Shown here piece by piece: positions 9,935 to 18,859 of a DNA stretch of 64,000 nucleotides. The DNA lies in assembly GCF_014109825.1 (NCBI RefSeq), contig NZ_CP059576.1, positions 791,001 to 855,000 of the forward strand, read 5' to 3'. Each line of letters begins with the position of its first letter. The stretch's first letter is position 1. The stretch is from Legionella sp. PC997. GTDB lineage: Bacteria > Pseudomonadota > Gammaproteobacteria > Legionellales > Legionellaceae. The translations under genes were made by a program, and so were the position numbers. A model generated the notes under the pieces. It saw only the letters and a program-made list of their open reading frames with translations, searched no databases and was not told where the DNA came from.

Positions 9935-10702
9935 ATGCTAAATGAATATTATTTAACTGATGATATTGAAGAACCTGTTCTAGCGAGCAGTATTTTATCT
10001 TATGCTACTCCTCGTGTTTCGGGCAAACGTTTTAATGAATTAAAAACAGGACAAATAGCCTGGGAAGCAAAACTGGATCTTTCTGATTTATCACCAGAGG
10101 GAGCCCGTAACGCTTTGTTGCAGTTTATCCAAAAACAGATAAAGATGCATAAACAATGCATACTTATCACACACGGTACAGCAAGTTCTAGAAATACTCC
10201 GCCCGTATTAAAAAATTTAGTTAATCACTGGCTGCCACAAATCAAAGAGGTTACTGCTTTTCACAGCGCTCTTCCGAAAGATGGTGGCATTGGTGCTGTA
10301 TATGTTTTGCTAAGATCAGCCTTGGATTTGCCCGTACCTACACGCATCGAGAAGAGTACTTCTTTTTTGGTTGCCGAAACCAAGGCAATGGAACGACAGA
10401 GGCGTCTGGCTGAACAACAAGGCGAGCGACGGATCGCCTTAGTGAAAGCCCGCGAGCATTCCGATTATGAACCTTCGCCAGGTCCTGAAGGCGAGTTGCA
10501 AAATAATATTTTACAACATCCCGCGTTAGACAGTCAGCGTTATGATGGCGTGGACTCTCCTTTAAACCCTGAGCCACCTTTGAATACGGATGCCCGACGT
10601 GAGTTTGATAATGAGTTACGCAATCAGGAACAAGAAAAACAACTGCGTTTAGGTAATATGCCCAAATTTAACAATACACCTAAACCTAGAGGTCCTTATT
10701 AA
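9935..10702 (+). CDS. Degenerate Smr-domain protein coupled to ankH
   Basis: Residues 1-130 align by eye almost throughout with the SmrB-like protein at 5933-6478 (shared EYYL, QFIQ, PPVLKN, and the long block ending SALPKDGGxGAVYVLL), so it is a paralog. The nuclease residues are gone: DLHG has become DLSD (Ser50) and HGKGG has become HGTASS (80-85). A new C-terminal tail of about 125 residues follows: a charged helix, then a Pro/Asn/Glu-rich disordered segment. Its stop codon shares a base with the ankH start (TAATG), so the two are translationally coupled. A binding role (RNA, ribosome or partner protein) is more plausible than cleavage; it might assist or accompany AnkH. No exact function is known to me. 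Confidence 0.8.
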   Translation: MLNEYYLTDDIEEPVLASSILSYATPRVSGKRFNELKTGQIAWEAKLDLSDLSPEGARNALLQFIQKQIKMHKQCILITHGTASSRNTPPVLKNLVNHWLPQIKEVTAFHSALPKDGGIGAVYVLLRSALDLPVPTRIEKSTSFLVAETKAMERQRRLAEQQGERRIALVKAREHSDYEPSPGPEGELQNNILQHPALDSQRYDGVDSPLNPEPPLNTDARREFDNELRNQEQEKQLRLGNMPKFNNTPKPRGPY

Positions 10703-12105
10703 TGACTATTGCAAGTGACATAATCAGTCGTCGAATGCCTGATTTTGAAGCTTATCTTCGAGCAGGTGAATCGCTGGACGATATCGATGAATATGGTTTT
10801 ACACCCTTAATTGAGTGTGCTATCACACGTCAAATAGAAATTGCCGAACAATTGATTGCTCGAAAGGTGGATGTCAATAAAGGAGATGTAACCGGACGAA
10901 CTCCTTTACATTGGGCTGTAGATAATAATGATGTTGCATTGGCACGTTTGCTCTTAGATCATGGCGCAGATCCCAATGCGTATACCCGCAATGGGCTTTC
11001 TATATTGGTTTATCCGGTATTACGTAATCAAGACACGCTCAAACATTTACTTTATCAATATGGGGCAAAGCTTGATTTTGCCCTTGATTTTATTAATGGC
11101 AAATTGGTTGGGCATCGTTTTGAATTACAAGGTGATGTAGATATAGTTAATGCTAAAGGTGAGTTTATTGAACTTGATTATGAAGGATTCATTCTTGAAT
11201 TTACCGTTGCCGTGATAAGAGATGCGTTAAGACGCTTTATCAATAGTTATTCAACCCGCCATTTACGTGAGTATTTTCCCTTAGCTTATGTAATCATGGA
11301 CGCGTTTACGCTTGCAGAAGAACTGTTACAATATCAACACTTACCGTTCCTTAGTGCACAACATATTCAAAGACTCGACGATTTATTAAAAGTCCCTATG
11401 TTAATTCTGCCCGCTGCAAGTCGAGGGCATGCAATGGGCTTTATTCGTTTTGGTCAATGGTGGGCTAAAATTGATCGCGGTGAAAACAGTCTCCAGGAAG
11501 GAAGTGTTAATATCTATAAAATTACTCGCCCAGAAGCACTAAATGCTCATTTTTTAGAAAATTTTCTTTATAAAAAACAAGCCAGAAATTTTTTCCATCA
11601 GAAGATTAACCATCAACTAGGCTTGGTACCGGTAGCAAAGATTCCCATTAGTTCGCAAATTAGCGGCAATTGTTCTTGGGCCAATATACAAGCCATTGTA
11701 GCCGTTGCTTATGCCATTCAAGAATTGGAGAAAAACGGGTTTTTAAACTCAGATCCTGCTATGACCTTTTATAATGAATGGGTCGCATGGGATAAGGATC
11801 GGGCTATAGATGAATGCATCCAGCGTTTTTATTTGGCCAATCCTGTGCGTAAAGCCAGTATTGCGGCAATGTTAGGGGGTGTTTTATTCCAAGCATTAAA
11901 TTATGAGAACGAGCGGCATTTAGAGATGGCGGAAAAAATACTTAAAATTCTAACCCTGCCCGATTATGAATATATTTTGAAAAGTTATCTTGAAGAGTAC
12001 TGCATCAAGCGACTGACTAAAAAAGGCAATAATTTACTCAAAATCCTCGATGATTGCGGCATTAATCCCAATATTGGGGTCAACCCTATTGCTACAGGCT
12101 TATGA
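10702..12105 (+). CDS. ankH: Ankyrin effector AnkH/LegA3 family
   Basis: Length (467), layout and sequence match the Dot/Icm effector AnkH (LegA3), one of the few effectors conserved across the genus. Ankyrin repeats occupy about residues 30-125 (GRTPLHWAVDNNDVALARLL is the clearest). A papain-like cysteine protease-like domain follows, with a candidate His243 in SRGHAMGF and Cys324 in SGNCSWANI. L. pneumophila AnkH is reported to act in the host nucleus on the 7SK snRNP component LARP7. It begins on the stop codon of the degenerate Smr gene and probably depends on that gene's promoter. Effector status here is by family; assignment to AnkH is confident. Confidence 0.9.
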   Translation: MTIASDIISRRMPDFEAYLRAGESLDDIDEYGFTPLIECAITRQIEIAEQLIARKVDVNKGDVTGRTPLHWAVDNNDVALARLLLDHGADPNAYTRNGLSILVYPVLRNQDTLKHLLYQYGAKLDFALDFINGKLVGHRFELQGDVDIVNAKGEFIELDYEGFILEFTVAVIRDALRRFINSYSTRHLREYFPLAYVIMDAFTLAEELLQYQHLPFLSAQHIQRLDDLLKVPMLILPAASRGHAMGFIRFGQWWAKIDRGENSLQEGSVNIYKITRPEALNAHFLENFLYKKQARNFFHQKINHQLGLVPVAKIPISSQISGNCSWANIQAIVAVAYAIQELEKNGFLNSDPAMTFYNEWVAWDKDRAIDECIQRFYLANPVRKASIAAMLGGVLFQALNYENERHLEMAEKILKILTLPDYEYILKSYLEEYCIKRLTKKGNNLLKILDDCGINPNIGVNPIATGL

Positions 12106-12211
12106 TTCTTTGAAACGTAATTATAATGCAGGGTCCTATCGTCTTATTGTGCTTATTTTTTCGGCTATAATCTAAAGGTAAGAACAATAATATCCTGATA
12201 AGGAGATCTCT

Positions 12212-12394
12212 ATGTTGAAGTGGGCGCTCATATTTTTGCTAATCTCCATGGTTGCGGGATTATTTGGTTTTCGTGGTGTTGCCTCTAGATCTGCCAAGGT
12301 CGCTAAAGTGCTTTTCTTTTTATGTATAATTATTTTTCTGACTATTTTAATTTTATTCATATTTGGGACCGCATCCCTCATTTCAGCACCGTAA
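12212..12394 (+). CDS. Small DUF1328-type membrane protein
   Basis: A 60-residue protein with two hydrophobic segments (about 4-21 and 33-52) separated by GVASRSAKVAKV, matching the YtjA/DUF1328 family of inner-membrane miniproteins of unknown role. AAGGAGATCTCT is an excellent ribosome-binding site before the ATG, and a TATAAT hexamer at 12166-12171 is a plausible -10 element, so it is likely expressed on its own. Confidence 0.85.
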   Translation: MLKWALIFLLISMVAGLFGFRGVASRSAKVAKVLFFLCIIIFLTILILFIFGTASLISAP

Positions 12395-12415
12395 ATTTTT
12401 TTTATCTGGGCGATA

Positions 12416-12437
12416 CCCTCTCCCTTAGGGGAGAAGG
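12416..12437. repeat. Palindromic hairpin CTCTCCC-TTA-GGGGAGA
   Basis: CCCTCTCCCTTAGGGGAGAAGG between convergent genes forms a short strong stem. It may end transcription of the DUF1328 gene or be a dispersed palindromic repeat; a degenerate relative lies at 9800-9825. Confidence 0.5.
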
Positions 12438-12458
12438 TGAACTTAATTACAAGAATAG

Positions 12459-13505
12459 TTAAGATAGCGAGGCAATATCAATCACAAAGCGATAGCGGAC
12501 ATCGCTTTTCACCACTCGTTCATAAGCGTCATTAACTTGTTGAATAGGGATTAATTCGATATCCGATACAATGTTGTGTTGGCCACAAAAATCCAGCATT
12601 TCTTGAGTTTCCTCAATGCCTCCAATGACGGAGCCAGCCAGGCTTCTCCGTTGAGCAATCAGGGGAAATGGATTGAGCGGTACAGCCTCTTCAGGAATGC
12701 CGACCACCACCATAGTGCCATCACGTTTGAGTAGTTTGATGTAATCTTCCCAATTAATTTTTGCAGAAACCGTACAGATAATGAGATCAAAATAATTTTT
12801 TAATTTTGGAAAAGTATTCGAGTCTGAAGAAGCAAAAAAATGATCAGCACCCAGACGTTTACTGTCGGCTTCTTTATTCTGAGAGTGACTCAAGACGCTT
12901 ACTTCGGCGCCCATTGCATGAGCCAGTTTCACCCCCATATGTCCAAGTCCTCCCAAACCTAAAATAGCGACACGTTTTCCAGGACCGATATGCCAGTGTT
13001 TCAGAGGAGAATAGAGTGTTATTCCAGCACAAAGAAGGGGGGCTGCTGCATCCATAGGTAAGTTTTCTGGAATTCTAAGAACGTAATTTTCATCCACAAC
13101 AATTTTGGTCGAGTAGCCTCCTTGAGCTAAGTTGTTACTATTTGGCTCATAATTGTTATAGGTGAAAGTTATTCCTCCTTCGCAATACTGTTCTAACCCT
13201 TCATGACAACTTTCACATCGTCGGCAAGAATCAACTAAGCAGCCAACCCCCACATGATCGCCAACTTTAAATTTACTGACAGAGGAACCGACTTGACTCA
13301 CGATACCAATAATTTCATGCCCAGGAACCATTGGAAATATGGATCCTCCCCATTCATCTTTCACTTGATGAATATCTGAATGACAAATACCACAATAGTG
13401 GATTTCAATCAGTACATCATTTTTTCCAACTTCACGACGATTAAATGAATAGGGGGTCAGTGGTGCTTTGGCCTTTTGAGCTGCATAACCTTTTACAGGT
13501 ATCAT
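12459..13505 (-). CDS. Zinc-dependent alcohol dehydrogenase (YahK/CAD-like)
   Basis: A 348-residue MDR-superfamily NADP-type aldehyde/alcohol oxidoreductase of the cinnamyl-alcohol dehydrogenase group. Catalytic zinc ligands appear in CGICHSD and GHEIIG; the structural-zinc loop is CRRCESCHEGLEQYC; the dinucleotide fold is LGLGGLGHMGVKLA. AAGGAG precedes the ATG. Substrate cannot be read from the sequence; broad aldehyde reduction is usual for the family. Single gene. Confidence 0.88.
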   Translation of the reverse strand: MIPVKGYAAQKAKAPLTPYSFNRREVGKNDVLIEIHYCGICHSDIHQVKDEWGGSIFPMVPGHEIIGIVSQVGSSVSKFKVGDHVGVGCLVDSCRRCESCHEGLEQYCEGGITFTYNNYEPNSNNLAQGGYSTKIVVDENYVLRIPENLPMDAAAPLLCAGITLYSPLKHWHIGPGKRVAILGLGGLGHMGVKLAHAMGAEVSVLSHSQNKEADSKRLGADHFFASSDSNTFPKLKNYFDLIICTVSAKINWEDYIKLLKRDGTMVVVGIPEEAVPLNPFPLIAQRRSLAGSVIGGIEETQEMLDFCGQHNIVSDIELIPIQQVNDAYERVVKSDVRYRFVIDIASLS

Positions 13506-13622
13506 TTAAACTCTCCTTGTTAATGGGTAGTCATATTTTTATCACCCTTTAAAAAGTGTATAACTTATTCCGTTGTAATGCGTATTGTAGAGATAAAATT
13601 AAATTGTGATACCTAAACAAGC

Positions 13623-14837
13623 TTAACTTAGTGCCATTCCTACATGGGGGATTTCTTTATTTAATTCATCAAAAATCCCGCCTTTAGAAACAAGAGCTTT
13701 TTCAAAGGATTCTAATTTTCTCAGCGAGTCTGTTTTAGTATTAAAAAAGGTGCCTAGATAACCTTGTTCACAATATAATGCAGTCAAAATGCCCGGGGCA
13801 ATAGTTAAGCCTGCAATAATTCCGCCTATTGCTTTGACACATATAATAAGTGATTTTAATATAGGGTTCAGTTCATTATACCACTTTGCCCAGCCGCGAT
13901 ATTTGCCAAACTCTTCTTTGGCACTTTGAATTGAATCGTGACAAGTTTGTTTGAACTTTGTAAAACTTTTTTGTGAAAGAGGATTATTGAAAAAACTAGT
14001 CCCAGCATCGAGCAGGCTTGCGCCTAATAATTGCGCAATAGGAGCTACGGTTGAGTAATTGGGGTCGAAGTTATCATTTAATAGAGCTGGTTCATCGGAA
14101 GTATGAGGCTCATAAGTTTTAGTTCCTTTATCTGCCAACTCATGTAATTTAAACTTGAGCATTTGCAGCAACTGATTAAATTTATGTTCTTCTCTTTCAA
14201 TAGCCAACATAGCTGCAAATTTTTCTTCCACTTTAGGCAAGGTCTGTTGAATTGAACGTTGTTCAAAATGTTCTGATAAATGATTATTGATTTTTTCGAC
14301 CAAGCGATCGACTAGAACTGAGAGATTATTATCAGCAATCTTATAAACAGCAAGTTTTTTTCTAAGGAGTAGAAGTGCTTCTAAATCAAGCTCTAATAAA
14401 TTACCTGCTGCCACAAATAAAGAGGAGGATTTGATGGAAAATTCAATATTATCGTCGGGAAGAATAACCGAATAGAGAGTGTGAAAACTATTATAAAAAT
14501 AATGTTCGCTATCAAACGTACTCTCGGGAAATTTATGTTCTATTCGATTAACAATTTGAATAAATTGAGTTTTTTCATCTTCACTAAGTGAAGATTCTTT
14601 TACACTGGGATTAAGACCGAACTCCAAAGCGGAACGCCTTTTATTGTCTCGAAATAAAATATTACTTGTATGGCCTTGACGGAAGATGCACTTCAGGGGT
14701 TTACCTTGCAGGGGGTGTAATGCCCCGGCTGACTCGAGCACCATATATTCGATAATATCAGTACGTTGTAGTTGCTGTTCTTCGTAGTAAAAACCGGATT
14801 GATTTAAGTGATCTGCAATAAGTTTATAGAAAGACAT
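13623..14837 (-). CDS. Unknown protein with C-terminal membrane region (possible effector)
   Basis: I do not recognise this protein. Start uncertain: Met at 14837 (404 residues) is used because the 20 extra residues from 14897 would overlap the likely promoter; neither start has a good ribosome-binding site. Residues 1-180 are mixed, 190-235 strongly charged and helical (KVEEKFAAMLAIEREEHKF), and residues about 325-355 form a hydrophobic hairpin (SLIICVKAIGGIIAGLTIAPG) near the C-terminus. Isolated monocistronic gene with AT-rich codons. This layout is common in Legionella secreted proteins, but no regulatory box or family signature supports it. Confidence 0.6.
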   Translation of the reverse strand: MSFYKLIADHLNQSGFYYEEQQLQRTDIIEYMVLESAGALHPLQGKPLKCIFRQGHTSNILFRDNKRRSALEFGLNPSVKESSLSEDEKTQFIQIVNRIEHKFPESTFDSEHYFYNSFHTLYSVILPDDNIEFSIKSSSLFVAAGNLLELDLEALLLLRKKLAVYKIADNNLSVLVDRLVEKINNHLSEHFEQRSIQQTLPKVEEKFAAMLAIEREEHKFNQLLQMLKFKLHELADKGTKTYEPHTSDEPALLNDNFDPNYSTVAPIAQLLGASLLDAGTSFFNNPLSQKSFTKFKQTCHDSIQSAKEEFGKYRGWAKWYNELNPILKSLIICVKAIGGIIAGLTIAPGILTALYCEQGYLGTFFNTKTDSLRKLESFEKALVSKGGIFDELNKEIPHVGMALS

Positions 14838-15121
14838 AATTTTAAAATAAATGATAAAAAGGTGCGAAACTCTAACATAAATTTGCACCACTTCCATTTT
14901 ATTTTTTAATTATCACATGGTTAACTCTTCTTGTTGGGTTAAAAGTTAAGAATGTTTGCTCAGAATTATTTTTTCGGGGAGATGAAAGTTTTTTAATGCG
15001 AGGAGTAATCACCTGCGGATTCTTGAATCCAGTTCTGGATGAAACAAAGCGAAATCGGATTTTCTGAGAAAAGAGTTCCCCAGGTTTCGGCTTTCGCCTC
15101 ACCCAGGGTACATTTTCAACA

Positions 15122-17074
15122 TTATTCCTTTATTGCTGGTTCTCTTTTTTTATTGCTTTCTCCCTTGGCAACAGTGGATTTGATATTTCCTTGTTGTTGA
15201 CCTTGTTGACCTGTTTTTCTTCGATTTTGGTTGGAGGGAGAAGTATTACCTGTATTGGTACGTTGCTGTTGTTGTTGATTACCGCTAGGCCGACGTCGTC
15301 GATTTTGCGATCTTCTATCACCAGAACTTCTGGAAGATTTGGCTTGCGGTTGATTACGGCCTGGGATTTTTTTAGCTTGATTTTGTGGCACTGCAGCCGC
15401 AGAGTCTGTATGTCCACCGAATAAGCTGGACCATAAACGTTTGATGAAACTAGTTTGGCCACTTTTTGCGGGTTGATGTTCTGTAAATGGTTTGACGGCG
15501 GGTTCATCCCGTAAAGAAGCTTCTGCCTCACTGCTGGTAACGTGTAATTCAGGCTGTTGAATTAAAGAATAACTGGGTTTTTTAGATTTACCCACATTAT
15601 CCTCTTTAAGCCGAGTAATCGTATACTGCGGTAAGTGCATATAAGGATTGGCGATAATTACTACCGAAACGCCATGTCTCTTTTCAATATCTTTAATGAA
15701 ATTACGCTTCTCATTTATGATGAACGTTGCCATTTCTGCAGGAAGTTGTACTTGTATCTCAGCGGTCTTTTCCTTTAATGCTTCTTCTTCGATAAGACGT
15801 GTAATCGAGAGCCCGTGAGACTGAATGTTACGAACAGTCCCTCGTCCTTCACAGCGTGGGCAAACTTCTTGAGCGCTTTCGCCTAAGGATAATCTTAGGC
15901 GTTGACGAGACATTTCTAATAGTCCAAAACGAGAAATACGTCCAACCTGAATCCGTGCTCTATCAGCTTGCAAAGCTTCTTTTAAGCGATTCTCAACATC
16001 ACGTTGATTTTTACTCGAACTCATATCGATAAAATCGATAACGACCAGACCACCCAAATCACGTAGACGTAATTGACGGGCAATTTCGTCAGCTGCTTCA
16101 ATATTGGTATTGAAGGCTGTGGCTTCGATATCTGCTCCACCCGTTGCTTTGGCTGAGTTTACATCAATTGAAACCAGAGCTTCGGTTCGGTCAATCACCA
16201 AAGCACCTCCAGAAGGCAACATAACTTGGCGTTGATATGCCGTTTCTATTTGGCTTTCAATTTGATAAAAATTAAACAAGGGGATACTGCTGTTGTAAAG
16301 CTTCAAATTGGGCAAGAATTCAGGCTTTACTCGCTCAATATATTGCTTGGCTTTAATATAAGAAATCTGATCATCAATGATGATTTCGCTGATTGACTTG
16401 CGTAAGTTGTCGCGAATGGACCGAATGATGACATCACCTTCTTGATGGATCAAGCTAGGAGCAAGTTCTGTGTTGTAAGCCTGTTTGATTGATTGCCATT
16501 GATTACACAACATATCCAGGTCATCTTGCAACTCTTCTTGGCTTTTGCCAACGCCTGCTGTACGGATTATAAGCCCCATATCATCAGGAAGAGTCAATGC
16601 GTTGAGTGTTTCACGTAATTCATCACGTTCTTCTCCCTCAATACGTCTGGAGATACCACCAGAGCGAGGATTGTTAGGCATCAGAACTAAATAGCAGCCT
16701 GCCAAAGTGATATAGGTAGTGAGTGCTGCACCTTTGCTACCACGTTCCTCTTTGTCTACTTGAACCAATAATTCCTGACCTTCACGAATTAATGAAGTAA
16801 TGGGAGGCTTTTCATCGCCAAACTCTTCAGGATTTTTGCTTAAATATTCAGGTGCAATTTCTTTAAGTGGCAAGAAACCTTGACGCTTAGAACCGTATTC
16901 TACAAAAACGGCATCGAGGCTGGGCTCCCGTCGGGTGACGGTTGCTTTATAAATATTCCCCTTTTTCTTCACTTCACCAGGACATTCAATATCCAGGTCA
17001 AATAAATAACGATCTTTGATAAGTGCAACACGAACTTCCTCAGTTTGAATTGCATTGATTAACATTTTTTCCAT
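15122..17074 (-). CDS. rne: Ribonuclease E
   Basis: Endoribonuclease that starts mRNA decay and processes rRNA/tRNA. At 650 residues it has the full catalytic half: S1 domain near residues 35-120, RNase H-like and DNase I-like regions with catalytic aspartates in VSIDVNSAKATGG and VVIDFIDM, and the Zn-link CPRCEGRG near 405. The C-terminal part is short, from about 520, rich in Gln, Asn, Arg and Pro (RRRRPSGNQQQQQ), far shorter than in E. coli; it is probably disordered and may bind RNA, but I see no clear degradosome scaffold. MEKMLINA matches the E. coli N-terminus. Confidence 0.95.
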   Translation of the reverse strand: MEKMLINAIQTEEVRVALIKDRYLFDLDIECPGEVKKKGNIYKATVTRREPSLDAVFVEYGSKRQGFLPLKEIAPEYLSKNPEEFGDEKPPITSLIREGQELLVQVDKEERGSKGAALTTYITLAGCYLVLMPNNPRSGGISRRIEGEERDELRETLNALTLPDDMGLIIRTAGVGKSQEELQDDLDMLCNQWQSIKQAYNTELAPSLIHQEGDVIIRSIRDNLRKSISEIIIDDQISYIKAKQYIERVKPEFLPNLKLYNSSIPLFNFYQIESQIETAYQRQVMLPSGGALVIDRTEALVSIDVNSAKATGGADIEATAFNTNIEAADEIARQLRLRDLGGLVVIDFIDMSSSKNQRDVENRLKEALQADRARIQVGRISRFGLLEMSRQRLRLSLGESAQEVCPRCEGRGTVRNIQSHGLSITRLIEEEALKEKTAEIQVQLPAEMATFIINEKRNFIKDIEKRHGVSVVIIANPYMHLPQYTITRLKEDNVGKSKKPSYSLIQQPELHVTSSEAEASLRDEPAVKPFTEHQPAKSGQTSFIKRLWSSLFGGHTDSAAAVPQNQAKKIPGRNQPQAKSSRSSGDRRSQNRRRRPSGNQQQQQRTNTGNTSPSNQNRRKTGQQGQQQGNIKSTVAKGESNKKREPAIKE

Positions 17075-17780
17075 CTATTACCCCAATATTAGGGCGCCGT
17101 CATTTAAGTCGAGATAGTATAAGGCTCAAAATTCCTTAGAGGTTCAATTGGATATACTGACATTGATACGCTTTGGGTGGAGGTCTGAATTTTCTGTGCA
17201 TCGATGCACACATCTGTATGCTTTGTTGCAATATTTGAAAACCCGGGAGTTTCACCACAAGAAGGTAATAGGTCAGTAGCACCTGGAATTGAACAATAAG
17301 CGATGTGATCTTTAAGCGAACCCATGGCCGTATAAACAGACTTTACGCAGGTTACCTGTTCAATAGACCTCTTTACTGCACTGGATAACTGCGTCATCGG
17401 TACGGGGCTCGAATCTTCATGTACTGAGGAGTACGCTCCGGTTCGGTGCTTCGTTTTCCCGAGCATGTATTTCCTTGCAGCGAGTTTCGAAAGGGGTCTA
17501 AAGATAGGTGCATGCTCTGAAATATACTGGTTACAAATCAAACGGGTTGAAATATGAAGCCAAAGGCGTGCGAAAGCCCGGAAATAATTCGTAATCGGTA
17601 TAAAGCATGTCTGGCATGCGTAGGTTTCTGTCAAAAATATGCTCAATTTATCTCTGGCATTGGGTTGCTTCCTTATATCTGCTTAAATGGAAGCGCTATT
17701 TCTTATGTAACTATAATTTAACAAGTAAATCACTCATTTAGGGCGGGTCAAGACCCAATTTCCTTAATGTTCAGCATATA
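17075..17780 (-). promoter_or_regulatory. Long rne leader / rne-rluC divergent region
   Basis: About 830 nt separate the rne and rluC starts. In enterobacteria rne autoregulates through a long structured 5' UTR, and this stretch is the equivalent place. It contains several hairpins, such as the GTACT-GAGG-AGTAC stem near 17433-17446 and the GCATCGATGC palindrome near 17197, plus the inserted repeat at 17365-17500. A 180-codon open frame (17104-17646, minus) has a weak TTG start and unusual composition and is not called as a gene. Exact promoters are uncertain. Confidence 0.55.
17365..17500. mobile_element. MITE-like repeat with 11-bp terminal inverted repeats
   Basis: The segment starts TAGACCTCTTT and ends AAAGGGGTCTA, inverted repeats matching at 10 of 11 bases, about 136 bp apart. 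The interior is GC-richer than its surroundings and has a GTACT/AGTAC hairpin. The phrase TTTCGAAAGGGGTCTA resembles a non-coding repeat I believe is widespread in Legionella genomes. No transposase is encoded. It sits inside the rne leader, so it would be transcribed with rne. Confidence 0.5.
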
Positions 17781-17902
17781 CTTAAAGTAAATAGTCACGC
17801 TTTTTTTATTTAAATGCGTTATAATTCGGTTGCATGGAAATTTTCCCACGCTACAGGCGATCATACCAAAAAAATCACGCCCAGCAAACAGGTTTATTGA
17901 CA

Positions 17903-18859
17903 ATGAGTGAAGTTAGTTATAAAGAAATCAGTAATGAAGAAGAAGGGCAACGTCTCGATAATTATCTGATTCGTATTTTGAAAGGTGTTCCTAAAAGCCA
18001 TATCTATAGAATTATTCGTGGTGGTGAGGTACGAGTTAATAAAAAAAGAGCCCAAGCTAATACACGATTATATGCTGGTGATAGTGTACGTATTCCTCCT
18101 ATTCGTTTGTCAGAATCAAAAGAGGTGTTTGTAGGTGACGCCTTGGCAAAACGACTTACCGAATGCATTATTTTTGAAGATTCTTCTTTCTTAGTAATCA
18201 ATAAGCCGGCAGGTATCGCAGTTCATGGAGGAAGTGGTTTAAGTCTCGGTGTGATCGAGGCGTTGAGAAAAACAAGACAAGATTTAGCTTATTTAGAATT
18301 AATTCATCGTCTCGACAAGGAGACGTCAGGTTGCCTTTTATTAGCCAAAAAAAGAAGTACTTTAAGGGCAATGCATGCATTGCTTGAAGCGCGTGAAGTA
18401 CAAAAGACTTATTGGGCATTACTGACCCATCGCTGGGAAGGTAAAAAACAGGTGACTGTTCGTGCCGCACTTGAAAAAAATATTTTAAAATCAGGTGAAC
18501 GTATTGTTTCGGTGAAAGAAGAAGGGAAAGCCTCGGAAACAGGTTTTAAACTTCTTGAAAACTATCAACATGCTTGTTGGGTTGAGGCCACTCCAAAAAC
18601 CGGGCGCACACACCAAATTCGTGTGCATAGTGCCCACTTAGGACATGTTATAGTTGGCGATAAAAAATATGGATCACTTGCAGGAGAAATAGAAGGGATA
18701 GATAATCTGGATCATCGTCTTTTTTTACATGCGCGATCCATTCAATTTGAATTGAATGGTACAAAGCATTTGTTTCAAGCTGATGCAGATAACCATTTTT
18801 CTACCGCACTAAAACAGTTACGTGCGAGGAGCGTAGTGAGCAATGAGCAATCCATATGA
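17903..18859 (+). CDS. rluC: 23S rRNA pseudouridine synthase RluC
   Basis: Makes pseudouridines in 23S rRNA (955, 2504 and 2580 in E. coli). N-terminal S4 RNA-binding domain (GQRLDNYLIRILKGVPKSHI), then the RluA-type catalytic domain with the aspartate in HRLDKETSG and the RTHQIRVH motif. The ATG at 17903 is preferred over 17834 (adding 23 residues) because the TATAAT at 17820-17825 would make the upstream start nearly leaderless and because RluC proteins usually begin about 15 residues before GQRLDN. Divergent from rne, as in many gammaproteobacteria. Confidence 0.92.
   Translation: MSEVSYKEISNEEEGQRLDNYLIRILKGVPKSHIYRIIRGGEVRVNKKRAQANTRLYAGDSVRIPPIRLSESKEVFVGDALAKRLTECIIFEDSSFLVINKPAGIAVHGGSGLSLGVIEALRKTRQDLAYLELIHRLDKETSGCLLLAKKRSTLRAMHALLEAREVQKTYWALLTHRWEGKKQVTVRAALEKNILKSGERIVSVKEEGKASETGFKLLENYQHACWVEATPKTGRTHQIRVHSAHLGHVIVGDKKYGSLAGEIEGIDNLDHRLFLHARSIQFELNGTKHLFQADADNHFSTALKQLRARSVVSNEQSI

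Noticed and set aside
14899..15102. 67-codon open frame on the minus strand between rne and the unknown membrane protein
   Set aside because: Basic, low-complexity translation with no start signal; looks like intergenic sequence.
17104..17646. 180-codon open frame on the minus strand in the rne leader
   Set aside because: Weak TTG start, no ribosome-binding site, atypical composition (many His, Ser, Thr, Cys), and it runs through a repeat with terminal inverted repeats; better explained as non-coding leader.
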